Assembly (NCBI RefSeq): GCF_014207985.1
Contig: NZ_JACHMI010000001.1
Span: 541,001 to 605,000 of the forward strand
DNA from: Nonomuraea rubra
Lineage (GTDB): Bacteria > Actinomycetota > Actinomycetes > Streptosporangiales > Streptosporangiaceae
Direction of reading: 5' to 3'
Length of the DNA: 64,000 nucleotides
The notes under the pieces were generated by a model. That model was not told the origin of the DNA, ran no database searches, and worked only from the letters and a program-made list of their open reading frames with translations. A program made the translations under genes and the position numbers. Positions within the stretch are counted from its first letter, which is position 1, and each line of letters starts with the position of its first letter. Shown piece by piece: positions 56,698-64,000 of the stretch.

Positions 56698-58494
56698 CTA
56701 ATTCAGCGCGCCGATCTCCTCGTCCGGCAATGCCCGCTCCCAGACCGCCACGTCGGCGACCGCGCCCGGCCAGAAGTCCACGGGCCCGGCGTACGTGGCG
56801 CGCCCCAGGTAGAAGGGGCCGGAGGCGGGGCGTACCGGGTTGGTCAGCGTCCTGATGCCTTCCAGACGGCCGTTGACGTAGATCCGGATCTCGCCGGCCT
56901 CCCGGTCGTGGACCCCCGCGACCCGCGTCCAGGTCCTGAGCTCGGCGGCGGTGGCGGCCACGGCCCGTTCCGCGTCGACGCTGCCCGTCTCGTGCACCGA
57001 GAACGCCCAGTACGAACCCGCTCCCGGGCAGAAGCGGTCCGGCTTCCCCGCCGCGGTGCAGCGCATGTTCTGGAGGGTGTAGGAGAAGACGTCGTCGGTC
57101 GAGTCCTGGCTCAGCACCGCCGCGAAGTCGGACGCCGCCGGGAGCCGGTCGATGCGGGCCATGGCCGCGACGGTGAAGCTGCGCGCCGGATCGACGGCCG
57201 CCGGCCCCTCGGTGGCGGCGTACCCCTTGACGCCGTCGAACAGCAGCGCGTTCCGACCCGGCGCGGGCGGGCGGGTGTCCCAGCCGGCGCCGGCGTGCAG
57301 CAGCAGCTTCGCCTCGCCCGCGGAGTCGGCGGCCTGCGTGCCCGACCCCTCGCCGAGCGGCCAGTGGTTGCGCCGCCCCGCCGGGTCCGCCGGGTCCTTC
57401 GTGCCGGGCTCCGCGTTCTCCGAGGCGGCGGCGCCGGTGCGTTCGGAAGCGGCGGGGCCGGTGTGCTGGGAAGCGGCGGGGCCGGTGTGCTGGGAAGCGG
57501 CGGGGCCGGTGTGCCGGGAGGCGGCGGGTTCGCCGTCGCCCGAGGAGGTGTAGCGCAGGATCGCGACCGAGCAGGCCGTGAGGACGACCAGCGCGGCGGA
57601 GACCGCGCCGACCAGCAGGCCCGTGCGCTTCCTCGCCGGTTCCGTGGGCGCCTGCCAGGACTCCGGCTCCACCACGGTGCCGTGGCCGATCAGCGACTGC
57701 AGCACCTGGATGGCGGCCGGCCGCTCGGCCGGGTCCTTGGCCAGGCAGCGCGCGAGCACGTCACGCAGCGGGGCGGGCACGCCGTCCAGGTTCGGCGACG
57801 CGTTCAGGATGCGGTGGGCCACCGCGGCGAAGGGGCCCTGGCCGAAGGGCGGCCTGCCGGTCGCGGCGAAGACCATCGTCGCGGCCCAGGCGAACACGTC
57901 CGTGTACGCGCCGGCGGGCTGCTCGTGCAGCTGCTCGGGAGCCATGTACGGCGGCGTCCCCAGCATGGAGCTCGTCGGATGCGCGCCGGACTCCAGGGCG
58001 CGGGCGATGCCGAAGTCCACCACGCGCGGCCCGTCCGGCCCGATCAGCACGTTGGCCGGCTTGAAGTCCCGGTGCACCACCTTCGCGCCGTGGATGGCGG
58101 CCAGCGCGGTGATGGTGTGGGTGGCCAGCCGTTCCAGCGCGTTGCCGGTGAACACGCCGTTGCGCTCCACCGCCGCCTGCAGGGACAGGCCGGGCACGTA
58201 CTCGCTGACGATGTACGGCCGCTCGGCCAGGACGTCGGCGTCCAGGATCGCGGCGGTGTGGGCCTGGGGGACGCTGCGCGCTGCGTCCACCTCCCGCGCG
58301 AAGCGGGCGCGGGCCTGCGGGGCCGGCAGCCCGCTCTCCCTGAGCACCTTGACGGCGACCGGCCTGCCGCCGGGGTCGCGCCCGAGGTAGACGACGCCCT
58401 GCCCGCCGGCGCCGAGACGCCCCTGGATGGCGTACCGGGAGATCTGCCGGGGGTCCTCGCGGGTGAGGGGCAGGATTTCGGCTTCTTCGATCAT
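56698..58494 (-). CDS. Receptor-type Ser/Thr protein kinase with extracellular LamG-like domain
   Basis: A 598-residue kinase. Intracellular kinase domain: Gly-rich loop GRLGAGGQGVVY, ATP Lys49, catalytic HRDFKPAN (141-148), DFG (160-162), and APEQ in the P+1 region; the RD-type pocket is intact. A transmembrane helix (~293-313, LLVGAVSAALVVLTACSVAIL) leads to a linker with near-identical PAASQHTG repeats and then a ~190-residue concanavalin/LamG-type domain (HWPLGEGSGTQAADSAGEA...LFDGVKGYAAT...IYVNGRLEGIRTL...YLGRATYAG) that likely senses a glycan. It lies upstream of the protease gene on the same strand (131 bp gap). Confidence 0.9.
   Translation of the reverse strand: MIEEAEILPLTREDPRQISRYAIQGRLGAGGQGVVYLGRDPGGRPVAVKVLRESGLPAPQARARFAREVDAARSVPQAHTAAILDADVLAERPYIVSEYVPGLSLQAAVERNGVFTGNALERLATHTITALAAIHGAKVVHRDFKPANVLIGPDGPRVVDFGIARALESGAHPTSSMLGTPPYMAPEQLHEQPAGAYTDVFAWAATMVFAATGRPPFGQGPFAAVAHRILNASPNLDGVPAPLRDVLARCLAKDPAERPAAIQVLQSLIGHGTVVEPESWQAPTEPARKRTGLLVGAVSAALVVLTACSVAILRYTSSGDGEPAASRHTGPAASQHTGPAASQHTGPAASERTGAAASENAEPGTKDPADPAGRRNHWPLGEGSGTQAADSAGEAKLLLHAGAGWDTRPPAPGRNALLFDGVKGYAATEGPAAVDPARSFTVAAMARIDRLPAASDFAAVLSQDSTDDVFSYTLQNMRCTAAGKPDRFCPGAGSYWAFSVHETGSVDAERAVAATAAELRTWTRVAGVHDREAGEIRIYVNGRLEGIRTLTNPVRPASGPFYLGRATYAGPVDFWPGAVADVAVWERALPDEEIGALN
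57433..57528. repeat. 24-bp tandem repeat encoding the kinase linker
   Basis: Four 24-bp units (57433-57456, 57457-57480, 57481-57504, 57505-57528), each one codon block of eight residues. Units 2 and 3 are identical; the outer ones carry a few substitutions. Copy number would set the linker length between membrane and LamG domain. Confidence 0.85.
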
Positions 58495-58666
58495 GGCGCC
58501 TTACTCGGTCGCGGTACGGGGTCGGCTTGCCATTTCGCCCCCATCTTCCCGAACTGTGCCCTGCGATGGGGCGGTTTTGGCGCGGGAGATCAGTTCGTGG
58601 GCCGCGTTTACTAACCAGCTGGTAGGTTTTGCGTCGACTCTGATGATGGTGAAGGGACGGCGGGGC
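58495..58666. other. Divergent intergenic region between kinase and GH1 genes
   Basis: Holds the TetR-type operator (58610-58629). A weak TCTGAT at 58639 may be the GH1 -10 box; transcription from it would start downstream of ATG 58643/58646 and so supports the ATG at 58667. Confidence 0.5.
58610..58629. promoter_or_regulatory. TetR-type operator copy at the GH1 promoter
   Basis: Its reverse complement, AAACCTACCAGCTGGTTAGT, matches the site at 62836-62855 at 18 of 20 positions, differing only at the two central bases. It lies 38 bp before the GH1 start. Confidence 0.8.
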
Positions 58667-59824
58667 ATGGGGATCGCGTTTCCGGAGGGCTTCCTGTGGG
58701 GTGCGGCGAGCAGCGCGCACCAGATCGAGGGCAACAACGTCGCCAGCGACCTGTGGGGGCTGGAGAGCCGGCTGCCCGAGCGCAGCGGCGACGCCTGCGA
58801 CAGCTACCACCGCTGGCCCGAGGACCTCGACCTGGTGCGGGACCTCGGCCTGAGCGCTTACCGGTTCGGCATCGAGTGGGCGCGGATCGAGCCGGTCGAG
58901 GGCGAGGTGTCGCGGGCCCACCTCGCGCACTACCGCCGCATGGTGGAAGGCTGCCTGGAGCGCGGGCTCACCCCCGTGGTGACGCTGCACCACTTCACCA
59001 GCCCGCTGTGGTTCCAGCGGGAGGGCGGGTGGCGGTCCGGCACGGCGGTCGAGCGGTTCCGCAGGTACGTGCGGACGGTGCTGCCCATCCTGGACGGCGT
59101 CTCCTGGGTATGCACGATCAACGAGCCCAACATGCTCGCGATGATGGCCGAGGCCATGCGGAACGGGCACCACGAGGGCGGCGTGGCCGGCGCCATGGCG
59201 GCCCCTGACCAGGCGATGGCCGACACCCTGACCGACGCGCACCGGGCCGCCCGCGAGGAACTGGGCACGGCCGGCCTGAGGTCGGGCTGGACGATCGCCA
59301 ACCAGAACTTCCAGGCCGAGGACGGCGCGCAGGCCGAGCGGGACGCGTGGGCCTGGCCCAGGGAGGACCGGTTCCTGGACGCCGCCTCGGGCGACGACTT
59401 CGTGGGGGTGCAGGCGTACACGCGGGTGCGGATCGGCCGCGACGGCGCGCTGCCCGTCCCCGACGGCGCCCGGCGCACGCTCACCGGGTGGGAGTTCTAC
59501 CCCGGCGCGCTCGGCGACGCCGTACGGCACACGGCACGGCGGTTGCCCGGCGTGCCGATCCTGGTGACGGAGAACGGCGTGGCCACGGGGGACGACGCCG
59601 AGCGCGTGGAGTACACGCGGGCGGCGCTGGCCGGGCTGCACGCGGCCATGGCCGATGGGGCCGACGTGCGCGGCTATTTGCACTGGTCGTTGCTGGACAA
59701 CTACGAGTGGGGGTCGTGGGCGCCGACCTTCGGGCTGGTGTCGGTGGACCGGGAGACGTTCGCCCGCGACGCCAAGCCCAGCGCCCGCTGGCTGGGCGAC
59801 GTCGCCCGCGCCAACGCCCTGTAA
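58667..59824 (+). CDS. Glycoside hydrolase family 1 beta-glucosidase-like enzyme
   Basis: A 385-residue cytosolic GH1 enzyme. FPEGFLWGAASSAHQIEGNN is the family N-terminus, TINEPN (~E153) holds the acid/base Glu, and LVTENGV (~E302) the nucleophile. The length is below the usual 440-480, with the shortening apparently in the loops between the two catalytic segments. It hydrolyses beta-linked disaccharides or plant glycosides. ATG 58667 (AAGGGA upstream) is preferred over ATGs at 58643 and 58646. A TetR-type operator lies just upstream. Converges on GH3 across a terminator hairpin. Confidence 0.88.
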   Translation: MGIAFPEGFLWGAASSAHQIEGNNVASDLWGLESRLPERSGDACDSYHRWPEDLDLVRDLGLSAYRFGIEWARIEPVEGEVSRAHLAHYRRMVEGCLERGLTPVVTLHHFTSPLWFQREGGWRSGTAVERFRRYVRTVLPILDGVSWVCTINEPNMLAMMAEAMRNGHHEGGVAGAMAAPDQAMADTLTDAHRAAREELGTAGLRSGWTIANQNFQAEDGAQAERDAWAWPREDRFLDAASGDDFVGVQAYTRVRIGRDGALPVPDGARRTLTGWEFYPGALGDAVRHTARRLPGVPILVTENGVATGDDAERVEYTRAALAGLHAAMADGADVRGYLHWSLLDNYEWGSWAPTFGLVSVDRETFARDAKPSARWLGDVARANAL

Positions 59825-59863
59825 CCCGGGCGCGGGCGGCGCGCCCCGGCGTCCTGGGGAAGC

Positions 59864-59888
59864 GGCGTGGAGGCACGTCCTCCGCGCC
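59864..59888. terminator. Bidirectional terminator hairpin between GH1 and GH3
   Basis: GGCG-T-GGAGG, loop CACGT, CCTCC-G-CGCC: a 10-bp stem including one G-T wobble, in the 96-bp space between the convergent GH1 and GH3 genes. There is no T run, as is usual for GC-rich actinobacteria. Confidence 0.55.
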
Positions 59889-59920
59889 CGTCGGCGCGGG
59901 GCGCGCGCTTCCCATGGCTG

Positions 59921-62131
59921 TCAGGAGTGGGTGCGGACGGCGGCGACCAGGTCGTCCACGACCTGGGCCGTCAGCCCCAGCCCGAACGTGCGGAACTTGA
60001 TCAGCGGGATGCCGAGCGCCAGCCGCAGCAGCGCCGGGTCGGGCTCGGAGTCGCCCGGCGCCCCGCGCAGCCGCTCCCGCAGCACCCGCCCGCACACCGG
60101 ATGCGCCAGCCATTCGCCCAGCGTGGACATCCCGGTCAGCTCGGGCAGGTAGCCGTCGCCTGGCGTGGTCACCTCGGCGCGCAGCCGGATGTCCCGGGAG
60201 GACGCGCCGATCTCGACGACGAAGGCACCGGGATCGACCCGCCAGCCCCCGCGCTCCACCGACCACTGGGCCAGGTCCCGCCCGGTGAGCGGCAGCCGCA
60301 CCCGCGCGCTCGCGCCCGGCTCCAGGCCGACCTTGGCGAAGCCGCGCAGCGTGTGGCGCGGCCGGGTGGGCTGCTCCTCCTCGAAGGCCACGTAGAGCTG
60401 CGCGACTTCCTGCGCGGCCCGCTCCCCGGTGTTGGCGACGGTGAACGCGACCAGCCACTCGTTCGTGCCGGTCTCGCGGACCTCCAGGTCGGAGTAGGCG
60501 AAGCGGGAGTACGTCAGCCCGTGGCCGAAGGGGTAGGCCACCTCGGTGCCGAGCGTGTCGTGGTGGCGGTAGCCGACGTAGCGGCCCTCGCCGTACAGGA
60601 CGTGCCCGTCGGAGCCGGGGAAGTGCAGGTGGCAGGGCACGTCGGCCAGGCGCAGCGGGATCGTCTCCGTGAGCCGTCCCGACGGGCTGTGCGTGCCGAG
60701 CAGCAGGTCGGCCAGCGCCGCGCCGCCCGCCTGGCCGAGCAGCCACCCCTCCAGTACGGCCGAGGCGTGCTCCTGCCATCCGGCGACCGAGACGACGCCG
60801 CCGTTGGAGAGCACCACGACGACTCGCGGGCAGGCCCCGGCCACCCGGCGCAGCAGAGCGATCTGGACGGCGGGCAGGTCGAGGGTGGTGCGGTCGAAGC
60901 CCTCCGACTCCGCGGCGTCCGGCAGGCCGAGGAACAGGACCGCCACGTCGGCGGCGGCGGCCGTCTCCACAGCCTCCCGCTCCAGCTCGGGATCGGGCAC
61001 CCCGTCGAGCCGGTAGCCGGGCGCGAACGTCACGCCGATCGCCGTGCGCAGCGACTCCAGCGCGCTGTCCAGCCTGGTCGGTACCACGTGCGAGCTGCCG
61101 TGGCCCTGGTAGCGGGGGCTGCGGGCCTGCTCGCCCAGCACCGCGACGCGCAGGCCGGGAGCCAGCGGCAGGACGCCGTCGTTCTTCAGCAGCACGGCCG
61201 AGGCCCGGGCGGCCTCGCGAGCCAGCTCGTGATGCGCCTCGGCACTCCAGCCGCCGTCGTGCCGCGGCCGGGCGCGTACCCGCTCGGCCAGCCGGATCAC
61301 CCGTCCGGCCGCCACGTCCAGGACGGACTCGGGCAGGCGGCCCGCGCGGACCGCCGCGACGATCTCCTCGTCCGTGCCGGTGGGCGGCATCTCCAGGTCG
61401 AGGCCCGCTTCCAGGGCCGCCACGCGGTCGTTCACCGCGCCCCAGTCGGACATCACCAGCCCGTCGAACCCCCACTCGCCGCGCAGCAGCTCGCTCAGCA
61501 ACCACCGGTTCCGGCTGGCGTGCACGCCGTTGACGCGGTTGTAGGCGCACATCACCGCGTACGGCCCTGCCTCACGCACGATGTGCTCGAAGGCGGGCAG
61601 GTAGATCTCGCGCAGCGTCTGCTCGTCCACGTCCGCGCTGACGCGCATGCGGTCGGTCTCCTGGTTGTTGACCGCGAAGTGCTTCACGCACGCCCCGACG
61701 CCCAGCGACTGGATGCCGGTCACCACGGCCGCCCCCATCACGCCGGTCAGGTGCGGGTCCTCGGAGAAGTACTCGAAGTTGCGCCCGCACAGCGGGGAAC
61801 GCTTGATGTTCACCCCCGGCCCGAGCACGACGTCCACCCCGAGCGCGCGCGCCTCCCCGGCCAGCGCCGCGCCCACGCGCCCGGCCAGCCCGGGATCCCA
61901 GGAGGAGCCGAGCGCGACGGCGGGCGGGAAACAGGTGGCGGGCACGCTGTCACGCAGGCCCAGCGCATCGCCGGAGGAGCCGGTGGAGCCGGTGGAGGAG
62001 TCGCGCGGGCGGCGGATCCCGTGCGGGCCGTCGGAGAGCGTGAGCGCCGGCACCACGTCCCGGACCGCCGTGGTGTGCCAGGTGCCGCCTCCGGAGGTGA
62101 GCGACGCCTTCTCCTCCAGGGAGAGTTTCAT
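59921..62131 (-). CDS. Glycoside hydrolase family 3 beta-glucosidase
   Basis: A 736-residue GH3 enzyme without signal peptide. The N-terminal TIM barrel includes GPGVNIKRSPLCGRNFEYFSEDP, CVKHFAVNNQE and the nucleophile Asp in GLVMSDWGA (~D226). Then come the alpha/beta sandwich (VAVLGEQARSPRYQGHGSSHV) and a C-terminal fibronectin-III-like domain (EWLVAFTVANTGERAAQEVAQLYV). The GH3 start is 17 bp after the TetR stop, so the two form an operon. It probably hydrolyses beta-glucosides imported by the adjacent transporter. Confidence 0.92.
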   Translation of the reverse strand: MKLSLEEKASLTSGGGTWHTTAVRDVVPALTLSDGPHGIRRPRDSSTGSTGSSGDALGLRDSVPATCFPPAVALGSSWDPGLAGRVGAALAGEARALGVDVVLGPGVNIKRSPLCGRNFEYFSEDPHLTGVMGAAVVTGIQSLGVGACVKHFAVNNQETDRMRVSADVDEQTLREIYLPAFEHIVREAGPYAVMCAYNRVNGVHASRNRWLLSELLRGEWGFDGLVMSDWGAVNDRVAALEAGLDLEMPPTGTDEEIVAAVRAGRLPESVLDVAAGRVIRLAERVRARPRHDGGWSAEAHHELAREAARASAVLLKNDGVLPLAPGLRVAVLGEQARSPRYQGHGSSHVVPTRLDSALESLRTAIGVTFAPGYRLDGVPDPELEREAVETAAAADVAVLFLGLPDAAESEGFDRTTLDLPAVQIALLRRVAGACPRVVVVLSNGGVVSVAGWQEHASAVLEGWLLGQAGGAALADLLLGTHSPSGRLTETIPLRLADVPCHLHFPGSDGHVLYGEGRYVGYRHHDTLGTEVAYPFGHGLTYSRFAYSDLEVRETGTNEWLVAFTVANTGERAAQEVAQLYVAFEEEQPTRPRHTLRGFAKVGLEPGASARVRLPLTGRDLAQWSVERGGWRVDPGAFVVEIGASSRDIRLRAEVTTPGDGYLPELTGMSTLGEWLAHPVCGRVLRERLRGAPGDSEPDPALLRLALGIPLIKFRTFGLGLTAQVVDDLVAAVRTHS

Positions 62132-62147
62132 GAAATACCTCGATCTA

Positions 62148-62756
62148 TCAGGGTTTGGGATCCAAGCCGAGCTGCCTCAGGAACGTGATCACCGCGGCCC
62201 GCATGTCCACCTGGTCGGGATCGAGCAGCCACTGCGTCTGCAGCCCGTCGATCAGCGCGATGAGCTGCTGGGCGACCGCGCCCGGATCGTGCGGCAGCGG
62301 CGGCGTGGAGCGCGCGAACAGGATGCCGAGCAGCCACGCCGCCTGCCGGCGCAGCTTGCGGTACCGCTTGACGAAGTAGTCGTGGGCCGGATGGCCGGGG
62401 TCGGCCGCCTCCCCGGAGATCTTGACGTAGAGCGCGACGAGGCCGGGGGCGCCCATGTTCCTGGCCACCTGGTCCGCGATGCGGTCGAGCAGCTCCTCCG
62501 GCGACAGCTCGACGTCGCGCCCGTGCATCAGCTCGCCGTCCACCTGGTCGCGGTGACTGAGCACCTCGATGAGCAGGCTCTCCTTGCCGGGGAAGTGGTG
62601 CAGCAGCCCGGCGTGCGTCAGGCCCGCGTGCGCGGCGATGTCCCGCAGCGACACGGCGTGGAAGCCGGAGCGCGAGAACAGCTCTGTGGCGGACTCGAGG
62701 ATGCGGGCGCGCGTGCGCTCGCCCTTGCTGCCTCGACGTGGCGTCGGTTCGCTCAC
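62148..62756 (-). CDS. TetR-family repressor of the GH3/GH1 regulon
   Basis: A 202-residue TetR protein. GERTRARILESATELFSRSGFHAVSLRDIAAHAGLTHAGLLHHFPGKESLLIEVL is the N-terminal helix-turn-helix. The C-terminal helical region binds a ligand. It starts GTG at 62756 with GAAGGGG upstream and is cotranscribed with GH3. A matching 20-bp site lies in its own divergent region (62836-62855) and in front of GH1, so it likely controls TetR-GH3, GH1 and the transporter together. A TetR rather than a LacI regulator is unusual for beta-glucoside use. Confidence 0.9.
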   Translation of the reverse strand: MSEPTPRRGSKGERTRARILESATELFSRSGFHAVSLRDIAAHAGLTHAGLLHHFPGKESLLIEVLSHRDQVDGELMHGRDVELSPEELLDRIADQVARNMGAPGLVALYVKISGEAADPGHPAHDYFVKRYRKLRRQAAWLLGILFARSTPPLPHDPGAVAQQLIALIDGLQTQWLLDPDQVDMRAAVITFLRQLGLDPKP

Positions 62757-62835
62757 CGGACGGCCCCTTCTGCGGTGGTGGGCACGTGGGCTGCGGTTAC
62801 GTGCCGCGGTAGGGCGAGAGTAGCCCGCACGAATT

Positions 62836-62855
62836 AAACCTACCATGTGGTTAGT
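62836..62855. promoter_or_regulatory. TetR-type operator AAACCTACCATGTGGTTAGT
   Basis: Located between the divergent TetR gene and the solute-binding-protein gene. It overlaps the expected -35 region of a TATGCT -10 box at 62865-62870 that serves the latter. Near-identical to the GH1 site. Confidence 0.8.
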
Positions 62856-62864
62856 TTTGCGGTG

Positions 62865-62870
62865 TATGCT
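62865..62870 (+). promoter_or_regulatory. -10 box TATGCT for the solute-binding-protein gene
   Basis: TANNNT match 29 bp before ATG 62899; the upstream operator covers the -35 position. Confidence 0.5.
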
Positions 62871-62898
62871 CCCCGGCAAACGAGACGGAGTGAGCGCC

Positions 62899-64000
62899 AT
62901 GAAGAGATCCGCCACCGCAGCCCTCCTCGTCACCGCGAGCCTGATCGCCGGCTGTTCCGGCCCCGGCGGCGGCGGTACGGCGGGCGGCGCGAGCACGACC
63001 CTGAACATCGCCACCATGACCCTGCCGCAGAGCCTCGACCCCAAGGACGCCAACGGCAGCGCGCTGCCGTTCTTCCAGGCGGTCTACGACACGCTGATCA
63101 AGCGGGAGCCCGACGGCACCTACAGCCCGATGCTGGCCACCGAGTGGAAATACGACGACGGGCTCACCGAGCTGAGCCTCACCCTGCGCGGCGACGTGAA
63201 GTTCGACGACGGCACGCCGTTCGACGCCGAGGCCGTCAAGGCGAACCTGGAGCGCTTCCGCAAGGGCGGCGGCGCCCAGGCCAAGACGCTGAACGACGTC
63301 AAGTCCATCGAGGTCGCCGACCCCACGCACGTCACGCTCGTCCTGAGCAAGCCGAACCCGGCCATGCTGTACTACCTGAGCGACGCCGCCGGCCTCATGG
63401 CCAACCCGAAGGACTTCGCCCAGGACGACACGCTCAAGACCAGGCCGGGCGGCACCGGCCCGTACGAGCTGGACCAGGGCCGGACCGTCATCGGCACGAA
63501 GTGGGTCTTCACCCGCACCGCCCGCTACTGGGGCGCCCGGCTCCCGTACGACACGATCGCGATCAGCTACTTCGACAACGAGACCGCGATCGTCAACGGC
63601 ATCAAGACAGGCCAGCTCGACGCCGCCCTCATCCAGGACGCCGACCAGCAGATCAGCGTCGAGAGCGACCCCAAGGTGAAGACGGTCAAGCAGGAGTTCG
63701 ACTTCCAGGGCGTGTTCCTGTTCGACCGGGCCGGAGCGGTCACCCCGGAGCTGCGCGACCCCCGCGTACGGCAGGCGCTGAACTACGCGATCGACCGCCG
63801 GACCATGCTGGCCAAGATCCGCCAGGGCCGCGGCGCGGTCACCAGCCAGGTCTTCGGCCCCGCCACCGCCGCCTACAAGCCGGAGCTGGACACCTACTAC
63901 GGCTTCGACCAGGCCAAGGCCCGCGCGCTGCTCAAGGAGGCCGGCCACGAGAGCGGCTTCACGCTGAAGCTGCCGCGCATCCCGGCCATCGTCTCCGACG
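62899..64000 (+). CDS. Family 5 solute-binding lipoprotein (peptide/oligosaccharide ABC transporter), partial
   Basis: The frame runs off the right edge with 367 codons visible. The signal peptide MKRSATAALLVTASLIAGC ends in a lipobox (LIAGC, Cys19). The mature part follows the SBP_bac_5 pattern: LNIATMTLPQSLDPKDANG, FFQAVYDTLIKREPDGTYSPMLATEW, VKFDDGTPFDAEAVKANLERF and LRDPRVRQALNYAIDRRTML. GGAG about 8 nt upstream supports the ATG. It is divergent from TetR, shares its operator, and probably heads a transporter operon beyond the window that imports the beta-glucoside or a peptide. Confidence 0.92.
   Translation, partial: MKRSATAALLVTASLIAGCSGPGGGGTAGGASTTLNIATMTLPQSLDPKDANGSALPFFQAVYDTLIKREPDGTYSPMLATEWKYDDGLTELSLTLRGDVKFDDGTPFDAEAVKANLERFRKGGGAQAKTLNDVKSIEVADPTHVTLVLSKPNPAMLYYLSDAAGLMANPKDFAQDDTLKTRPGGTGPYELDQGRTVIGTKWVFTRTARYWGARLPYDTIAISYFDNETAIVNGIKTGQLDAALIQDADQQISVESDPKVKTVKQEFDFQGVFLFDRAGAVTPELRDPRVRQALNYAIDRRTMLAKIRQGRGAVTSQVFGPATAAYKPELDTYYGFDQAKARALLKEAGHESGFTLKLPRIPAIVSD

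Overview
This 64 kb window is very GC-rich. It has actinomycete-style starts (many GTG), frequent 1-10 nt gene overlaps and several genes whose start codon lies 6-8 nt after a -10 box (leaderless transcripts). The gene content (ECF sigma with a zinc-finger anti-sigma-like partner, F420-type oxidoreductases, MDMPI-fold protein, receptor Ser/Thr kinase, CUT1 sugar operons, many secreted enzymes) fits a filamentous actinobacterium, probably Streptosporangiaceae such as Nonomuraea; the genus is inference. I see no rRNA, tRNA, CRISPR array, phage or insertion sequence.

Layout. 1-1089: tail of a membrane glycosyltransferase-like gene, then a VapBC-like toxin-antitoxin pair. 1290-6592: an MDMPI-fold gene, then a leftward operon ECF sigma > zinc-finger membrane protein > ABC ATPase > two membrane proteins. 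6719-12482: an F420-type oxidoreductase, a heterodimeric ABC exporter, and a TetR/SDR divergent pair with two operator copies. 12537-18520: a possible leaderless orphan, then a tightly overlapped leftward operon (serine hydrolase > MoxR ATPase > vWA protein > helical-repeat protein) divergent from a Clp-N/HTH gene across twin palindromes; this is the best candidate for an undescribed system. 18518-28726: SLC13 transporter, large membrane protein, methyltransferase, NAD+-dependent DNA ligase, and an HxlR/flavin monooxygenase unit followed by a frameshifted gene.

28744-31559: small redox and acetyltransferase genes, then a decayed remnant of a soluble di-iron monooxygenase accessory cluster: an alcohol dehydrogenase and an amidohydrolase that each carry an internal deletion, plus an intact DUF59 gene. 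31574-41458: P450, several small secreted proteins, a prokaryotic phospholipase A2, a polysaccharide lyase family 8 enzyme, an unusual one-heme-type mini cytochrome b, and small metabolic genes.

41534-64000 is a carbohydrate-utilisation zone with three local regulons: (i) LacI plus GH2 enzyme with a 16-bp palindrome; (ii) LacI plus CUT1 ABC transporter, an unassigned enzyme and a large secreted enzyme, tied together by three copies of an 18-bp palindrome placed just downstream of matching TTGACA-N18-TANNNT promoters; (iii) TetR plus GH3, GH1 and a family-5 solute-binding protein, sharing a 20-bp operator at two loci 4.2 kb apart. Between (ii) and (iii) lie a membrane-anchored trypsin-like protease and a receptor kinase with an extracellular LamG-type domain. 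The logic of (ii) and (iii) is secreted depolymerisation, ABC import and intracellular glycosidase action under a dedicated repressor.
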